Origin: Metallyticus violacea
Lineage: Eukaryota; Arthropoda; Insecta; Mantodea; Metallyticidae
DNA: 64,000 nucleotides
Direction: 5' to 3'
Assembly (NCBI GenBank): GCA_030762175.1
Contig: JAUJEO010000019.1
Coordinates: 1,618,001-1,682,000 of the forward strand
The notes under the pieces: generated by a model
The model's database searches: none
What the model saw: only the letters and a program-made list of their open reading frames with translations
What the model was told of the DNA's origin: nothing
Translations under genes and position numbers: made by a program
Shown here: positions 31,061 through 43,499 of the stretch, one piece after another
Position numbering within the stretch: the first letter of the stretch is position 1
Layout of the letters: each line of letters opens with the position of its first letter

Positions 31061-33399
31061 TATACTACTAATTTTCCATGATTTCATACGTCTTCTGAAA
31101 GGTTAGGTTAGATTAAATTAAGTTAGGTTGGATTTGGTAAGGATAGGTTAGGTTTTGTTAGGTTAGTTTTTCTTAGGTTTAGTTACATTATGTTAGGTTA
31201 GGCTTGGTTAGATTAGATTAGGTTATATTATATTAGATTAAGTAATGTTTGGTTAGTATAAGTTAGGTTAGTTAAGTAATTTTCGATTGTTTCTAACGAG
31301 TTCTCAAACGCGTTTTATTCCTTAATGATTTTTTTGTAGCACATAACTGTACATCTTTAATTTTTATAGCATTATGGATTTAGAAAAGCATAGTGTACTG
31401 AAAGAAACTGTATAATTGATTAAAATATACGATTTACGATCGATCGTTTCAAACGTCCTCTAAAAGATTACGTTAGGTTAGGTTAGGTTAGGTTGGGTAA
31501 GATTAAGTTGGGATTGGTTAGGATAGGTGTGCTTAGGTTAGGTTAGGTCAAGTTTGGTTATGATATATTAGGCTTTTCGATCGTTTTAAACGTCCACTCA
31601 AATCCGTTTCTTTCCCTAACCATATTTTTTTTAGGAAATAACTGTTTCCCTTCTATTTATATAGTTTCTTAGAATTAGGAAAGCATAACTCACGGAAGCA
31701 AATTGTAAAATTTATTAAAATATATTTTTTATTTTCGATTGTTTCAAACGTCCTCTGAAAGGCTAGGTTAGAAAAAAATAGATTAGATTAGGCTTGCAAA
31801 GGATATGTTAAGTTTGGTTTGGTTGGGCCAGGATAAATTAGGTTAGGTTAAGTTTGGTTAGGTCGTTACCAATGCCCTCTCTAATACCAATACTAACGCC
31901 CTCTCAAACGCCATATTAAGGAACCATTTTTGTTTAAAATAACGGTTTCTCTTATATTTATGCAGTTTCGGTAACTTAGAAAGGAATACTAAACTGAAAA
32001 AAATCTCTAAAATTTATTAAAATACACATAATATGCTTTTCTAAGGCTATCAATGTAGAAAAATGAAAGAAAACCTGTTATTTCATTTAAGAACGGAACA
32101 AAAGTGATTCTAATGAGGTTTCCAACCATCGAAATAAATCTTTTCTTTTCGCGAATCTTTCTTCATTTTATGCTTTTCTAAGGCTATCAAACTAGATTAA
32201 TGAAGGAAAAATAGTTATCTCCAGTTGAAAAGCAAAAAAAAAAAAAAAAAAAAAAAAACCGATTTTTTTGGTTTCCAACCTTCGAAAATAAATTTATTCT
32301 TTTCAAGATTCTTTCCGCATAATATGTCTTTCTAAGGCTATCAAACTAGAAAAATGAAAGAGAATCAGTTATCTCAAATAAGAACGGAAAAAAGTGATTC
32401 TAATCAGGTTTCCAACCATTGAAATAAATCTTTTCTTTTCGCGAATCTTTCTTCATTTTATGATTTTCTAAGGCTATCAAACTAGAATAATGAAGGAAAA
32501 ATAGTTATCTCCATTTGTAACGCAAAAAAACCGCGATTCTTATAAGGTTCCAACCTTCGAATATAAATCTTTTCATTTCGAGAATCCTTAGACAGAATAT
32601 GATATTCTAAGGCTATCAAACTAGAAAAATGAAAGAGAACCAGTTATCTCAAATAAGAACGGAAAAAGGTGAATCTAATGAAGTTTCCAACCATCGAAAT
32701 AAATCTTTTCTTTTCGCGAAACTTTCTTCATTTTATGCTTTTCTAAGGCTATCAAACTAGAAAAATGAAAGAAAACCTGTTGCTTCAAATAAGAAGAGAA
32801 GTAAAAGTGATTGTAATGATGTTTCCAACCATCGAAATAAATCTTTTTTCGCAAAGATTTCTGCATTTTATGCTTTTCTAAGGCTATTAAACTAGAATAG
32901 TGAAAGAGAAACAGTTATATCCATTTGAAACGCAAAAAAGAAAACCGCGATTTTTATGAAGTTTCCAAACTTCGAAAATAAATGTTTTCTTTTCGAGATT
33001 TTTTCCGCATAACGCTTTTCTAAGCCTACCAAACTAGAAAAATGACACACAACCAGTTATCTTAAATAAGAACGGAAAAAAAAGTGTTTCTAATGAGGTT
33101 TCCAACCATCGAAATAAAACTTTTGTTTTCGCGAAACTTTCTTTATTTTATGCTTTTCTAAGGCTATCAAACTAGAAAAATGAAAGAGAACCAGTTATGT
33201 CAAATAAGAACGGAAAAACAGTGATTCTAATGAGGTTTCCAGCCATCGAAATAAATCTTTTCTTTTCGCGATTCTTTCTTCATTTTATACTTTTCTAAGT
33301 CTGTCAAACTAGAATAATGAAGGAAAAATAGTTATCTCCATTTGAAAAGCAAAAAACACGCGATTCTTTTGACGTTTCCAACCTTCGAAAATAAATCTT

Positions 33400-35442
33400 T
33401 TCTTTTCGAGATATTTTCCGCATAATATGCTTTTCTAAGGTTATCAAACTAGAAAAATGAAAGAAAACCATTTCTCTCAAATAAGAACGGAAAAAAAGTG
33501 ATTCTAATGAAGTTTCCAAACATCGAAATAAATCTTTTCTTTTCGCGAATCTTTTTGATTTTATGCTTTTCGAAGGCTATGAAACTAGAATAAAGAAGTA
33601 GAAATAGTTATTTCCATTTGAAACGCTAAAATACCAGATTCTTTTGGTTTCCAACCTTCGAAAATAAATTTTTTCTTTTAGACATTCTTTCCGCATAATA
33701 TGCTTTTCTAAGGCTATCAAGCTAGACAAATGAAAGAAAACCAGTTATCTCAAACAAGAACGGAAAATAGTGATTCTAATGAGATTTCCAACCATCGAAA
33801 AGAAATTTTCTTTTCGCGAATCTTTCTTCATTTTATGCTTTTCTAAGGCTATCAAAATAGAAAAATGAAAGAGAACCAGTTACTTCAAATAAGGAGAGAA
33901 GAAAAAGTGATTCTAATGATGTTTCCAACCATCGAAATAAATCTCTTTTCGGGAAAATTTCTTCATTTTATGCCTTTCTAAGGCTATTAAACTAGAATAG
34001 TCAAAGGGAAAAAATTATATCCATTTGAAACGCAAAAAAGAAAACGCGATTCTTATGATGTTTCCAAACTTCGAAAATAAATGTTTTCTTTTCGAGATTT
34101 TTTTCTGCAAAATATGCTTTTCTAAGCCTATCAAGCTAGAAAAATGAAACAGAACCAGTTATCTCAAATAAAAACGGAAAAACAGTGATTCTAATGACTT
34201 TTACAACCTTCGAAATAAAACTTTTGTTTTCGCGAACTTTCTTCATTTTATGCTTTTCTAAGGCTATCAAACTAGAAATATGAAAGAGAACCAGTTATGT
34301 CAAATAAGAACGGAAAAAAGCGATTCTAATGAGGTTTCCAGTCATCGAAATAAATCTTTTCTTTTCGCGAATCTTTCTTCATTTTATAATTTTCTAAGTC
34401 TCTCAAACTAGAATAATAAAGGAAAAACAGTTATCTGCATTTGAAACGCAGAATACACGCGATTCTTTTGAGGCTTCCAACCTTCGAAAATAAATCTTTT
34501 CTTTTCTAGATTTTTTCCCCATTATATGCTTTTCTAAAGCTATCAAACTATAATATTGAAAGAGAATCAGTTATATCCATTTGAAACGCAAAGTAAAAGC
34601 CATTCTAATGAAGTTTCTAACCTGGGAAAATAAATCTTTCCTTTTCGAGATTTTTTTCCGCATAATATGCTTTTCTAAGCCTATCAAACTTTAAAAATGA
34701 ATGAGAATCAGTTATCTCAAATAAGAACGGAAAAAAAGTGATTCTAATGAGTTTTCCGAACATCGAAATAAAACTTTTCTTTTCGCGAATCTATCTGCAT
34801 TTTATGCTTTTCTACGGCTATCAAAGTAGAATATTGAAAGAGAAACAGTTATATCCATTTGAAACCGAAAAAAAGCGATTCTTATGAAGTTTCCAATCTT
34901 CGAAAATAAATCTTTTCTTTTTGAGATTTTTTCCGCATAATATGGTTTTCTATGGCTATCAAACTAGAAAAATGAAAGAAAACCAGTTACTTCAAATAAG
35001 TGGGCAAGAAAAAGTGATTCTAATAATGTTTCCAACCATCGAAATAAATCTATTTTCGTGAATCTTTCTTCATTTTATGCTTTTCTCAGGCATAAATTAT
35101 TATATAAATTAATTATGCTTAAATAGTGAAAGAGAAACAGTTATATCCATTTGAAACGCAAAAAAGAAAAAATCGATTCTTATGAAGTTTCCAAACTTCG
35201 AAAATAAATTTTTTCTTTTCGAGATTTTTTCCTCATAATATGGTTATCTAAGGCTATCGAACCAGAAAAATGAAAGAGAACCAGTTATCTCAAATAGAAA
35301 CGGAAAACAGTGATCTAATGAGATTTCCAACAATCGAAATAACATTTTGCTTTTCGCTCATCTTTCTTCATTTTATGCTTTTCTAAGGATATCAAACTAG
35401 AATAGTGAAAGAGAAACAGTTATATTAATTTGAAACGAAAAA

Positions 35443-35475
<33 letters not shown>

Positions 35476-35980
35476 GCGATTCTTATGAAGTTTCCAACCT
35501 TCGCATATAAATCTTTTCTTTTCGAGATTTTTTGCATATAATATGCTTTTCTATCAAACTAGAAAAATGAAAGAGAACCAGTTATCTCAAATAAGAACGG
35601 TAAAAAACGTGATTCTATTGAGGTTTCCAACCATCGAAATAAAACTTTTCTTTTCGCGAATCTTTCTTCATTTTATGCTTTTCTAAGGCTATCAAACGAG
35701 AAAAATGAAAGAGAACCACTTATCTCAGATAAGAACAAAAAAAAAAAAAAAGTGATTCTAATGAGGTGTCCAACCATCGAAATAATTCTCTTATTTCGCG
35801 AATCTTTCTTCATTTTATGCTTTTCTAAGGCTATCAAACTACAATAATGAAGGAAAAATAGTTATCTCCATTTGAAACCGAAAAAAAAAAAAAAACGCGA
35901 TTCTTTTGACGTTTCTAACCTTCGAAAATAAATGTTTTCTTTTCGCGAATCCTTCATCATTTTATGGTTTTCTAAGGCTA
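33400..35980. repeat. First copy of a 2.6-kb block repeated at 50340-52920 and 59550-62270
   Basis: Marker variants recur in the same order: TTTTCGAAGGCTATGAAACT at 33571, 50508 and 59722, and AAATAAGTGGGCAAG with TGGGC at 35001, 51939 and 61293. Offsets are about 16,937 between copies 1 and 2. Between copies 2 and 3 they are 9,215 to 9,355, the difference being one 140-bp monomer duplication in copy 3 near 60595-60735. Confidence 0.85.
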
Positions 35981-37099
35981 TCAAACTAGAATAATGAAGG
36001 AGAAATAGTTATCTCCATTTGAAAGGCAACAAAACGCCACTCTTTTGAAATTTCCAAACTTGGAAAAATTTTTTTTTCCTTTTCGAGATTATTTGCTTCC
36101 AATTTGCTTTTCTAAGGTTATCAAAGTAGAAAAATGAAAGAGAACCAGTTATCTCAAAAAAGAACGGAAAAAAAGCGATTCTAATGAAGTTTCCAACCAT
36201 GGAAATAAATGTTTTCTTTTCGCGAATCTTTCTTCATTTTATAGTATTCTAACGCTATCAAACTAGAATAATTAAGGAGAAATAGTTATCTCCATTTGAA
36301 ACGCAACAAAACGCGATTGTTTTGAAGTTTCCAAACTTCGAAAAATAATTTTTTTCTTTTCGAGATTCTTTCCGCATAATATGCTTTTCTAAGGCTATCA
36401 AAGTGGAAAAATGAAAGAGAACCAATTATCTCAAATAAGAACGGAAAAAAAGTGATTCTAATGAAGTTTCCAACCATCGAAATAAATCTTTTCTTTTCGC
36501 CAATCTTTCTTCATTTTATGGTTTTCTAAGGCTATCAAACTAGAATAATGAAGGAGAAATAGTTATCTCCATTTGAAACGCAACAAAACGCGATTCTTTT
36601 GAAGTTTCCAAACTTCGAAAAAAAATTTTTTTCTTTTCGAGATTCTTTGCGCAGAATATGCATTTCTAAGGCTATCAAAGTAAAAAAATGAAACAGAACC
36701 AGTTATCTCAAATAAAAACGGAAAAACAGTGATTCTAATGACTTTTACAACCTTCGAAATAAATCTTTTCTTTTCGCGAACTTTCTTCATTTTATGCTTT
36801 TCTAAGGCTATCAAACTAGAAATATGAAAGAGAACCAGTTATGTCAAATAAGAACGGAAAAAAACGATTCTAATGAGGTTTCCAGTCATCGAAATAAATC
36901 TTTTCTTTTCGCGAATCTTTCTTCATTTTATAATTTTCTAAGTCTCTCAAACTAGAATAATAAAGGAAAAATAGTTATCTGCATTTGAAACGCAGAATAC
37001 ACGCAATTCTTTTGAGGTTTCCAACCTTCAAAATTAAATCTTTTCTTTTCGAGATATTCTCCGCATAATATCCTTTTCTAAGGCTATCAAACTATGAAA

Positions 37100-39250
37100 T
37101 TGAATGAGAATTAGTTATCACAAATATGAACGGGAAAAATGTGATTCAAAAGAGGTTTCCAACCATCGAAATAAATGTTTTCTTTTCGTGAATCTTTCTT
37201 CATTTTATGGTTTTCTAAGGCTATAAAACTAGAATAATGAAGGAGAAATAGTTATCTCCATTTGAAACGCAACAAAACGCGATTCTTTTGAAGTTTCCAA
37301 GCTTCGAAAAAATTTTTTTTTATTTTCGAGATTCTTTCCGCATAATATGCTTTTCTACGCTATCAAAATAGAAAAATGAAAGAGAACTAGTTATCTCAAA
37401 TAAGAACGGAAAAAAGTGATTCTAATGAGGTTTCAAACCAAAATAATACTTTTCTTTTTGCGAATCTTTCTTCTTTTTATGCTTTTCTAAGGCAATCAAA
37501 ATAGAAAAATGAAAGAGAACCATTTACTTCAAATAAGAAGGGAAGAAAAAGTGATTCTAATGATGTTTCCAACCATCGAAATAAATCTTTTTTCGCGAAA
37601 ATTTCTTCATTTTATACTTTTCTAGGGCTATCAAACTAGAAAAATTAAAGAGAATCAGTTATGTAAAATAAGAACGGAAATAAGTGATTCTATTGAGGTT
37701 TCCAGCCATCGAAATAAATCTTTTCTTTCCGCGAATCGTTCTTCATTTTATACCTTTCCATGTCTGTCAAACTAGAATAATGAAGGAAAAATAGTTATTT
37801 CCATTTGAAACACAAAAAAACACGCGATTCTTTTGACGTTTTAAACTTTCGAAAATAAATCTTTTCTTTTCGAGATATGTTCCGCATAATTTCCTTTTCT
37901 AAGCTTATCAAACTATAAAATTGAATGAGAATCAGTTTTCACAAATAAGAACGGGAAAAAAGTGATTCTAATGAGGTTTCCAACCATAGAATGAATTCTT
38001 TTCTTTTCGCTAATGTTTCTTCATTTTATGCTGTTCTAAGGTTATCAAATTAGAATAGTTATATCCATTTGGAAAAAAAAAAAAAAACTCTTATGAAGTT
38101 TCCAACCTTCGAAAATAAATCTTTTCTTTTCGAGAGTTTTTCCGCATAATATGCTTTTCCAAGGTATCAAACTAGAAAAATGATAGAAAACCAGTTACTT
38201 CAAATAAAAAGGGAAGAAAAGCTGATTCTAATAATGATTCCAACCATGGAAATGAATCTTTTTTCGCGAAACTTTCTTCATTTTATGCTTTTCTAAGGCT
38301 TTTAAGCTTAAATAGTGAGAGAGAAACAGTTATATTCATTTGAAACGCAAAAAAGAAAAACTCGAATCTTATAAAGTTTCCAAACTTCGAAAATAAATTT
38401 TTTCTTTTCGAGATTTTTTCCGCATAATATGCTTTTCTAAGGGTATCAAACTACAAAAATGAAAGAGAACCAGTTATATCAAATAACAACGGGAAAAAAC
38501 GTGATTATAATGAGGTTGCCAACCATCGAAATAAAACTTTTCTTTTCGCGAATCTTACTTTATTTTATGCTTTTCTAAGGCTACCAAACGAGAAAAATGA
38601 AAGAGAACCATTTATCTCAGATAAGAACGGAAAAAAAAGTGATTCTAATGAGGTGTCCAACCATCGAAATAAATCTTTCATTTCGCGAATATTTCTTCAT
38701 TTTATGCTTTTCTAAGGCTATCAAACTGGAATAATGAAGGAAAAATATTTATCTCCATTTGAAACGGGGAAAAAAAAAAAAAAAAAAAAAAAAACAAACT
38801 CGATTCTTATGAAGTTAGTTTCTTAACTTCGAAAATAAATATTTTCTTTTCGAAATTTTAGCCGCATAATATGCTTTTCTAAGCCTATCAAATTATAAAA
38901 GTGAAAGAGAATCAGTTATCTCAAATAAGAACGGAAAAAAAGTGATTCTAATGTAGTTTCCAACAATCGAAATAAATCTTTTCTTTTCGCGAATCTTTCT
39001 TCATGTTATGGTTTTCTAAGGCTATCAAACTAGAATAATCAAGGAGAAATAGTTATCTCCATTTGAAAAGCAACAAAACGGGATTCCTTTGAAGTTTCCA
39101 AACTTCTAAAAAATTTTATTTTCTTTTCGAGATTCTTTGCGCAGAATATGCTTTTCTAAGGCTATCAAAGTAGAAAATTGTAGGAGAACCAGTTATCTCA
39201 AATAAGAACGGAAAAAAAGTGATTCTAATGAAGTTTCCAACCATCGAAAT
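37100..39250. repeat. 2.1-kb block duplicated at about 42620-44500
   Basis: Rare variants such as GAACGGGAAAAATGTGATTC, a monomer with GAAGGGAAGAAAAAGTGATT and CCAAGGTATCAAACTAG appear in the same order in both places, offset by about 5.5 kb. A third partial copy starts near 63390 and runs to the window end; it matches 37,100-37,720 at an offset of about 26.3 kb. Confidence 0.8.
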
Positions 39251-41219
39251 AAATCTTTTCTTTTCGCGAATTTTTTTCAATTTATGGTTTTCTAAGGCTA
39301 TCAAACTAGAATAATGAAGGAGAAATAGTTATCTCCATTTGAAACGCAACAAAACGGGATTCCTTTGAAGTTTCCAAACTTCGAAAAAATTTTTTTTTCT
39401 TTTGGAGATTCTTTCTGCATAATATGCTTTTCTAAGTATATCAAAGTAGAAAAATGAAAGAGAAACAGTTATCTAAATTAAGAACGGAAAAAAAGTGATT
39501 CTCATGAAGTTCCCAACCATCGAAATAAATGTTTTCTTTTCGCGAATCTTTCTTCATTTTATGGTTTTCTAAGGCTATCAAACTAGAATAATGAAGGAGA
39601 AATAGTTATCTCCATTTGAAACGCAACAAAACGGGATTCCTTTGAAGTTTACAAACTTGGAAAAAAATTTTTTCTTTTCGAGATTCTAGCCGCATAATAT
39701 GCTTTTCTAAGGCTATCAAAGTGGAAAAATGAAAGAGAACCAGTTATCTCAAATAAGAACGGAAAAAAAGTGATTCTAATGAAGTTTCCAACCATCGAAA
39801 TAAATCTTTTCTTTTCGCCAATCTTTCTTCATTTTATGGTTTTCTAAGGCTATCAAACTAGAATAATGAAGGAGAATTAGTTATCTCCATTTGAAACGCA
39901 ACAAAACGCGATTCTTTTGAAGTTTCCAAACTTCGAAGAAAAATTTTTTTCTTTTCGAGATTCTTTCCGCATAATATGCTTTTCTACGCCATCAAAATAG
40001 AAAAATGAAAGAGAACCAGTTATCTCAAATAAGAACGGAAAAAAAGTGATTCTAATGAAGTTTCCAACCATCGAAATAAATCTTTTCTTTTCGCCAATCT
40101 TTCTTCATTTTATGGTTTTCTAAGGCTATCAAACTAGAATAATGAAGGAGAAATAGTTATCTCCATTTGAAAAGCAACAAAACGCCATTCTTTTGAAATT
40201 TCCAAACTTCGAAACTTTTTTTTTTCTTTTCGAGATTCTTTGCACAGAATATGCTTTTCTAAGGCTACCAAAGTAGAAAAATGAGAGAGGACCAGATATC
40301 TCAAATAAGAACGGAAAAAAAGTGATTCTAATGAAGTTTCCAACCATCGAAATAAATCTTTTCTTTTCGCGAATCTTTCTTCATTTTATGATTTTCTAAG
40401 GCTATAAAAGTAGAATAATGAACGAGAAATAGTTATCTCCATTTGAAACGCAACAACACGGGATTCCTTTGAAGTTTCCAAACTTCGAAAAAAAATTTTT
40501 TTCTTTTCGAGATTCTTTGCGCAGAATATGGTTTTTTTATGGCTATCAAAGTAGAAAAATGAAAGAGAACCAGTTATCTCAAATAAGAACGGAAAAAAGG
40601 GATTCTAATGAAGTTTTTAACCATGGAAATAAATGTTTTATTTTCGCGAATCTTTCTTCATTTTATGGTTTTCTAAGGCTATCAAACTAGAATAATGAAG
40701 GAGAAACGGTTATCTCCATTTCAACCGCAACAAAACGCGATTCTTTTGAAGTTTCCAAACGGAAAAAAAATTATTCTTTTCGAGATTCTAGCCGCATAAT
40801 ATGCTTTTCTAAGGGTATCAAAGTGGAAAAATGAAAGAGAACCAGTTATCTCAAATAAGAACGGAAAAACAGCGATTCTAATGAAGTTTCCGACCATCGA
40901 AATAAATGTTTTTTTTCTCAAATCTTTCTTCATTTTATGGTTTTCTAAGGCTATCAAACTAGAATAATGAAGGAGAAATAGTTATCTCCATTTGAAACGG
41001 AAAAAAAAACGCGATTATTATGAAGGTAGTTTCCAAACTTCGAAAACAAATTTTTGTTTTTCGAGATTCTTTCTGCATAATTTGCTTTTCTAAGGCTATC
41101 AAAATAGAAAAATGAAAGAGAACCAGATATCTCAAATATGAATGGAAAAAAGTGATTCTAATGAGGTTTCAAACCATCGAAATAATAATTTTCTTTTGGG
41201 GAATCTTTCTACATTTTAT

Positions 41220-42430
41220 GCTTTTCTAAGGCTATCAAAATAGAAAAATGAAAGAGAACCAGTTACATCAAATAAGAAGGGAAGTAAAAGTGATTGTAAT
41301 GATGTTTCCAACCATCGAAATAAGTCTTTTTTCGCAAAGATTTCTGCATTTTATGCTTTTCTAAGGCTATTAAACTAGAATAGTGAAAGAGAAACAGTTA
41401 TATCCATTTGAAACGCAAAAAAGAAAACCGCGATTCTTATGAAGTTTCCAAACTTCGAAAATAAATGTTTTCTTTTCGAGATTTTTTCCGCATAACGCTT
41501 TTCTAAACCTATCAAACTAGACAAATGAAACAGAATCAGTTATCTTAAATAAGAACGGAAAAAAAAAGTGTTTCTAATGAGGTTTCCAACCATCGAAATA
41601 AAACTTTTGTTTTCGCGAAACTTTCTTCATTTTATGCTTTTCTAAGGCTATCAAACTAGAAAAATGAAACAGAACCAGTTATGTCGAATAAGAACGGAAA
41701 AACAGTGATTCTAATGAGGTTTACAGCCATCGAAATAAATCTTTTCTTTTCGCTATTCTTTCTTCATTTTATACTTTTCTAAGTCTGTCAAACTAGAATA
41801 ATGAAGGAAAAATAGTTATCACAAATATGAACGGGAAAAATGTGATTCAAAAGAGGTTTCCAACCATCGAAATAAATGTTTTCTTTTCGCGAATCTTTCT
41901 TCATTTTATGGTTTTCTAAGGCTATAAAACTAGAATAATGAAGGAGAAATAGTTATCTCCATTTGAAAAGCAAAAAACACGCGATTCTTTTGACGATTCC
42001 AACCTTCGAAAATAAATCTTTCCTTTTCGAGATATTTTCCGCAAAATATCCGTTTCTAAGGCTATCAAACTATAAAATTGAATGCGAATCACAAATATGA
42101 ACCGGAAAAATGTGATTCAAAAGAGGTTTCCAACCATCGAATGAAATCTTTTCTTTTCGCGAATCTTTCTTGATTTTATGCTGTCTAAGGCTATCAAACT
42201 AGAATAGTTATATCCATTTGAAACGAAAAAAAAAAAAAAAAAAAAAAAAACAATTCTTATGAAGTTTCCAACCTTCGAAAATAAATCTTTTCTTTTCGAA
42301 ATTTTTTCAGCAAAATATGCTTTTCTAAGGCTATTAAACGAGAAAAATGAAAGGGAAACATTTATCTCAGATAAGAACGGAAAAAAAAGTGATTCTAATG
42401 AGGTGTACAACCATTGAAATAAATCTTTCA
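41220..42430. repeat. 1.2-kb block repeated at about 47280-48350 and 56640-57710
   Basis: Markers are GAAGGGAAGTAAAAGTGATT (about 41276, 47333, 56690) and the monomer with GATAAGAACGGAAAAAAAAG followed by GAGGTGTACAACCATTG near the right end. The first and second copies differ by one monomer (offset about 6,057 falling to 5,916). The second and third keep an offset of about 9,355. Confidence 0.8.
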
Positions 42431-43499
42431 TTTCGCGAATCTGTCTTCATTTTATGCTTTTCTAAGGCTATCAAACTGGAACCATGAAGGAAAAATAGTT
42501 ATCTTCATTTGAAAACCCAAAAAATCGCGATTCTTTTGACGTTTCCAACCTTCGAAAATAAATCTTTTCTTTTCGAGATATTCTCCGCATAATATCCGTT
42601 TCTAAGGCTATCAAACTATAAAATTGAATGAGAATTAGTTATCACAAATATGAACGGGAAAAATGTGATTCAAAAGAGGTTTCCAACCATGGAAATAAAT
42701 GTTTTCTTTTCGCGAATATTTCTTCATTTTATGGTTTTCTAAGGCTATAAAACTAGAATAATGAAGGAGAAATAGTTATCTCCATTTGAAACGCAACAAA
42801 ACGCGATTCTTTTGAAGTTTCCAGGCTTCGAAAATTTTTTTTTTTATTTTCGAGATTCTTTCCGCATAATATGCTTTTCTACGCTATCAAAATAGAAAAA
42901 TGAAAGAGAACTAGTTATCTCAAATAAGAACGGAAAAAAGTGATTCTAATGAGGTTTCAAACCAAAATAATACTTTTCTTTTTGCGAATCTTTCTTCATT
43001 TTATGCTTTTCTAAGGCAATCAAAATAGAAAAATGAAAGAGAACCATTTACTTCAAATAAGAAGGGAAGAAAAAGTGATTCTAATGATGTTTCCAACCAT
43101 CGAAATAAATCTTTTTTCGCGAAAATTTCTTCATTTTATACTTTTCTAGGGCTATCAAACTAGAAAAATTAAAGAGAATCAGTTATGTAAAATAAGAACG
43201 GAAATAAGTGATTCTATTGAGGTTGCCAGCCATCGAAATAAATCTTTTCTTTCCGCGAAACGTTCTTCATTTTATACCTTTCCATGTCTGTCAAACTAGA
43301 ATAATGAAGGCAAAATAGTTATTTCCATTTGAAACACAAAAAAACACGCGATTCTTTTTACGTTTTAAACTTTCGAAAATAAATCTTTTCTTTTCGAGAT
43401 ATGTTCCGCATAATTTCCTTTTCTAAGCTTATCAAACTATAAAATTGAATGAGAATCAGTTTTCACAAATAAGAACGGGAAAAAAGTGATTCTAATGAG

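Larger units (their letters stand above)
20281..32025. repeat. Satellite B array: about 150-bp monomers with interspersed TTAGG blocks
   Basis: Basic monomer landmarks in order are ACTGTTTCTCTTTCATTTTT, ATAGCCTTAGAAAAGCATA, CTGAAAGAAACTGTAAAATT, ATACGATTTATTTTCGATCG and TTTCAAACGTCCTC. Between successive monomers lie blocks, 35 to about 190 bp long, made of TTAGG with variants TTTGG, TTGGG, TTACG and TTATG in 5-base phase. I count about 30 blocks, starting near 20281, 20530, 20905, 21200, 21488, 21755, 22645, 22861, 23085, 23455, 23745, 24030, 24325, 25855, 26080, 26300, 26665, 26955, 27243, 27535, 29065, 29285, 29505, 29885, 30170, 30460, 30735, 31015, 31095, 31465 and 31755. TTAGG always reads on the plus strand. 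No gene is present. Confidence 0.95.

Noticed and set aside
20281..32025. Repeated TTTTTTGTAG and TTTTTATAG motifs that resemble splice acceptors in satellite B
   Set aside because: They are part of every monomer and have no open exon after them.
20281..32025. A functional chromosome end made of TTAGG
   Set aside because: Blocks are short, degenerate and separated by satellite monomers, and 32 kb of another satellite follow on the distal side. This is interstitial.
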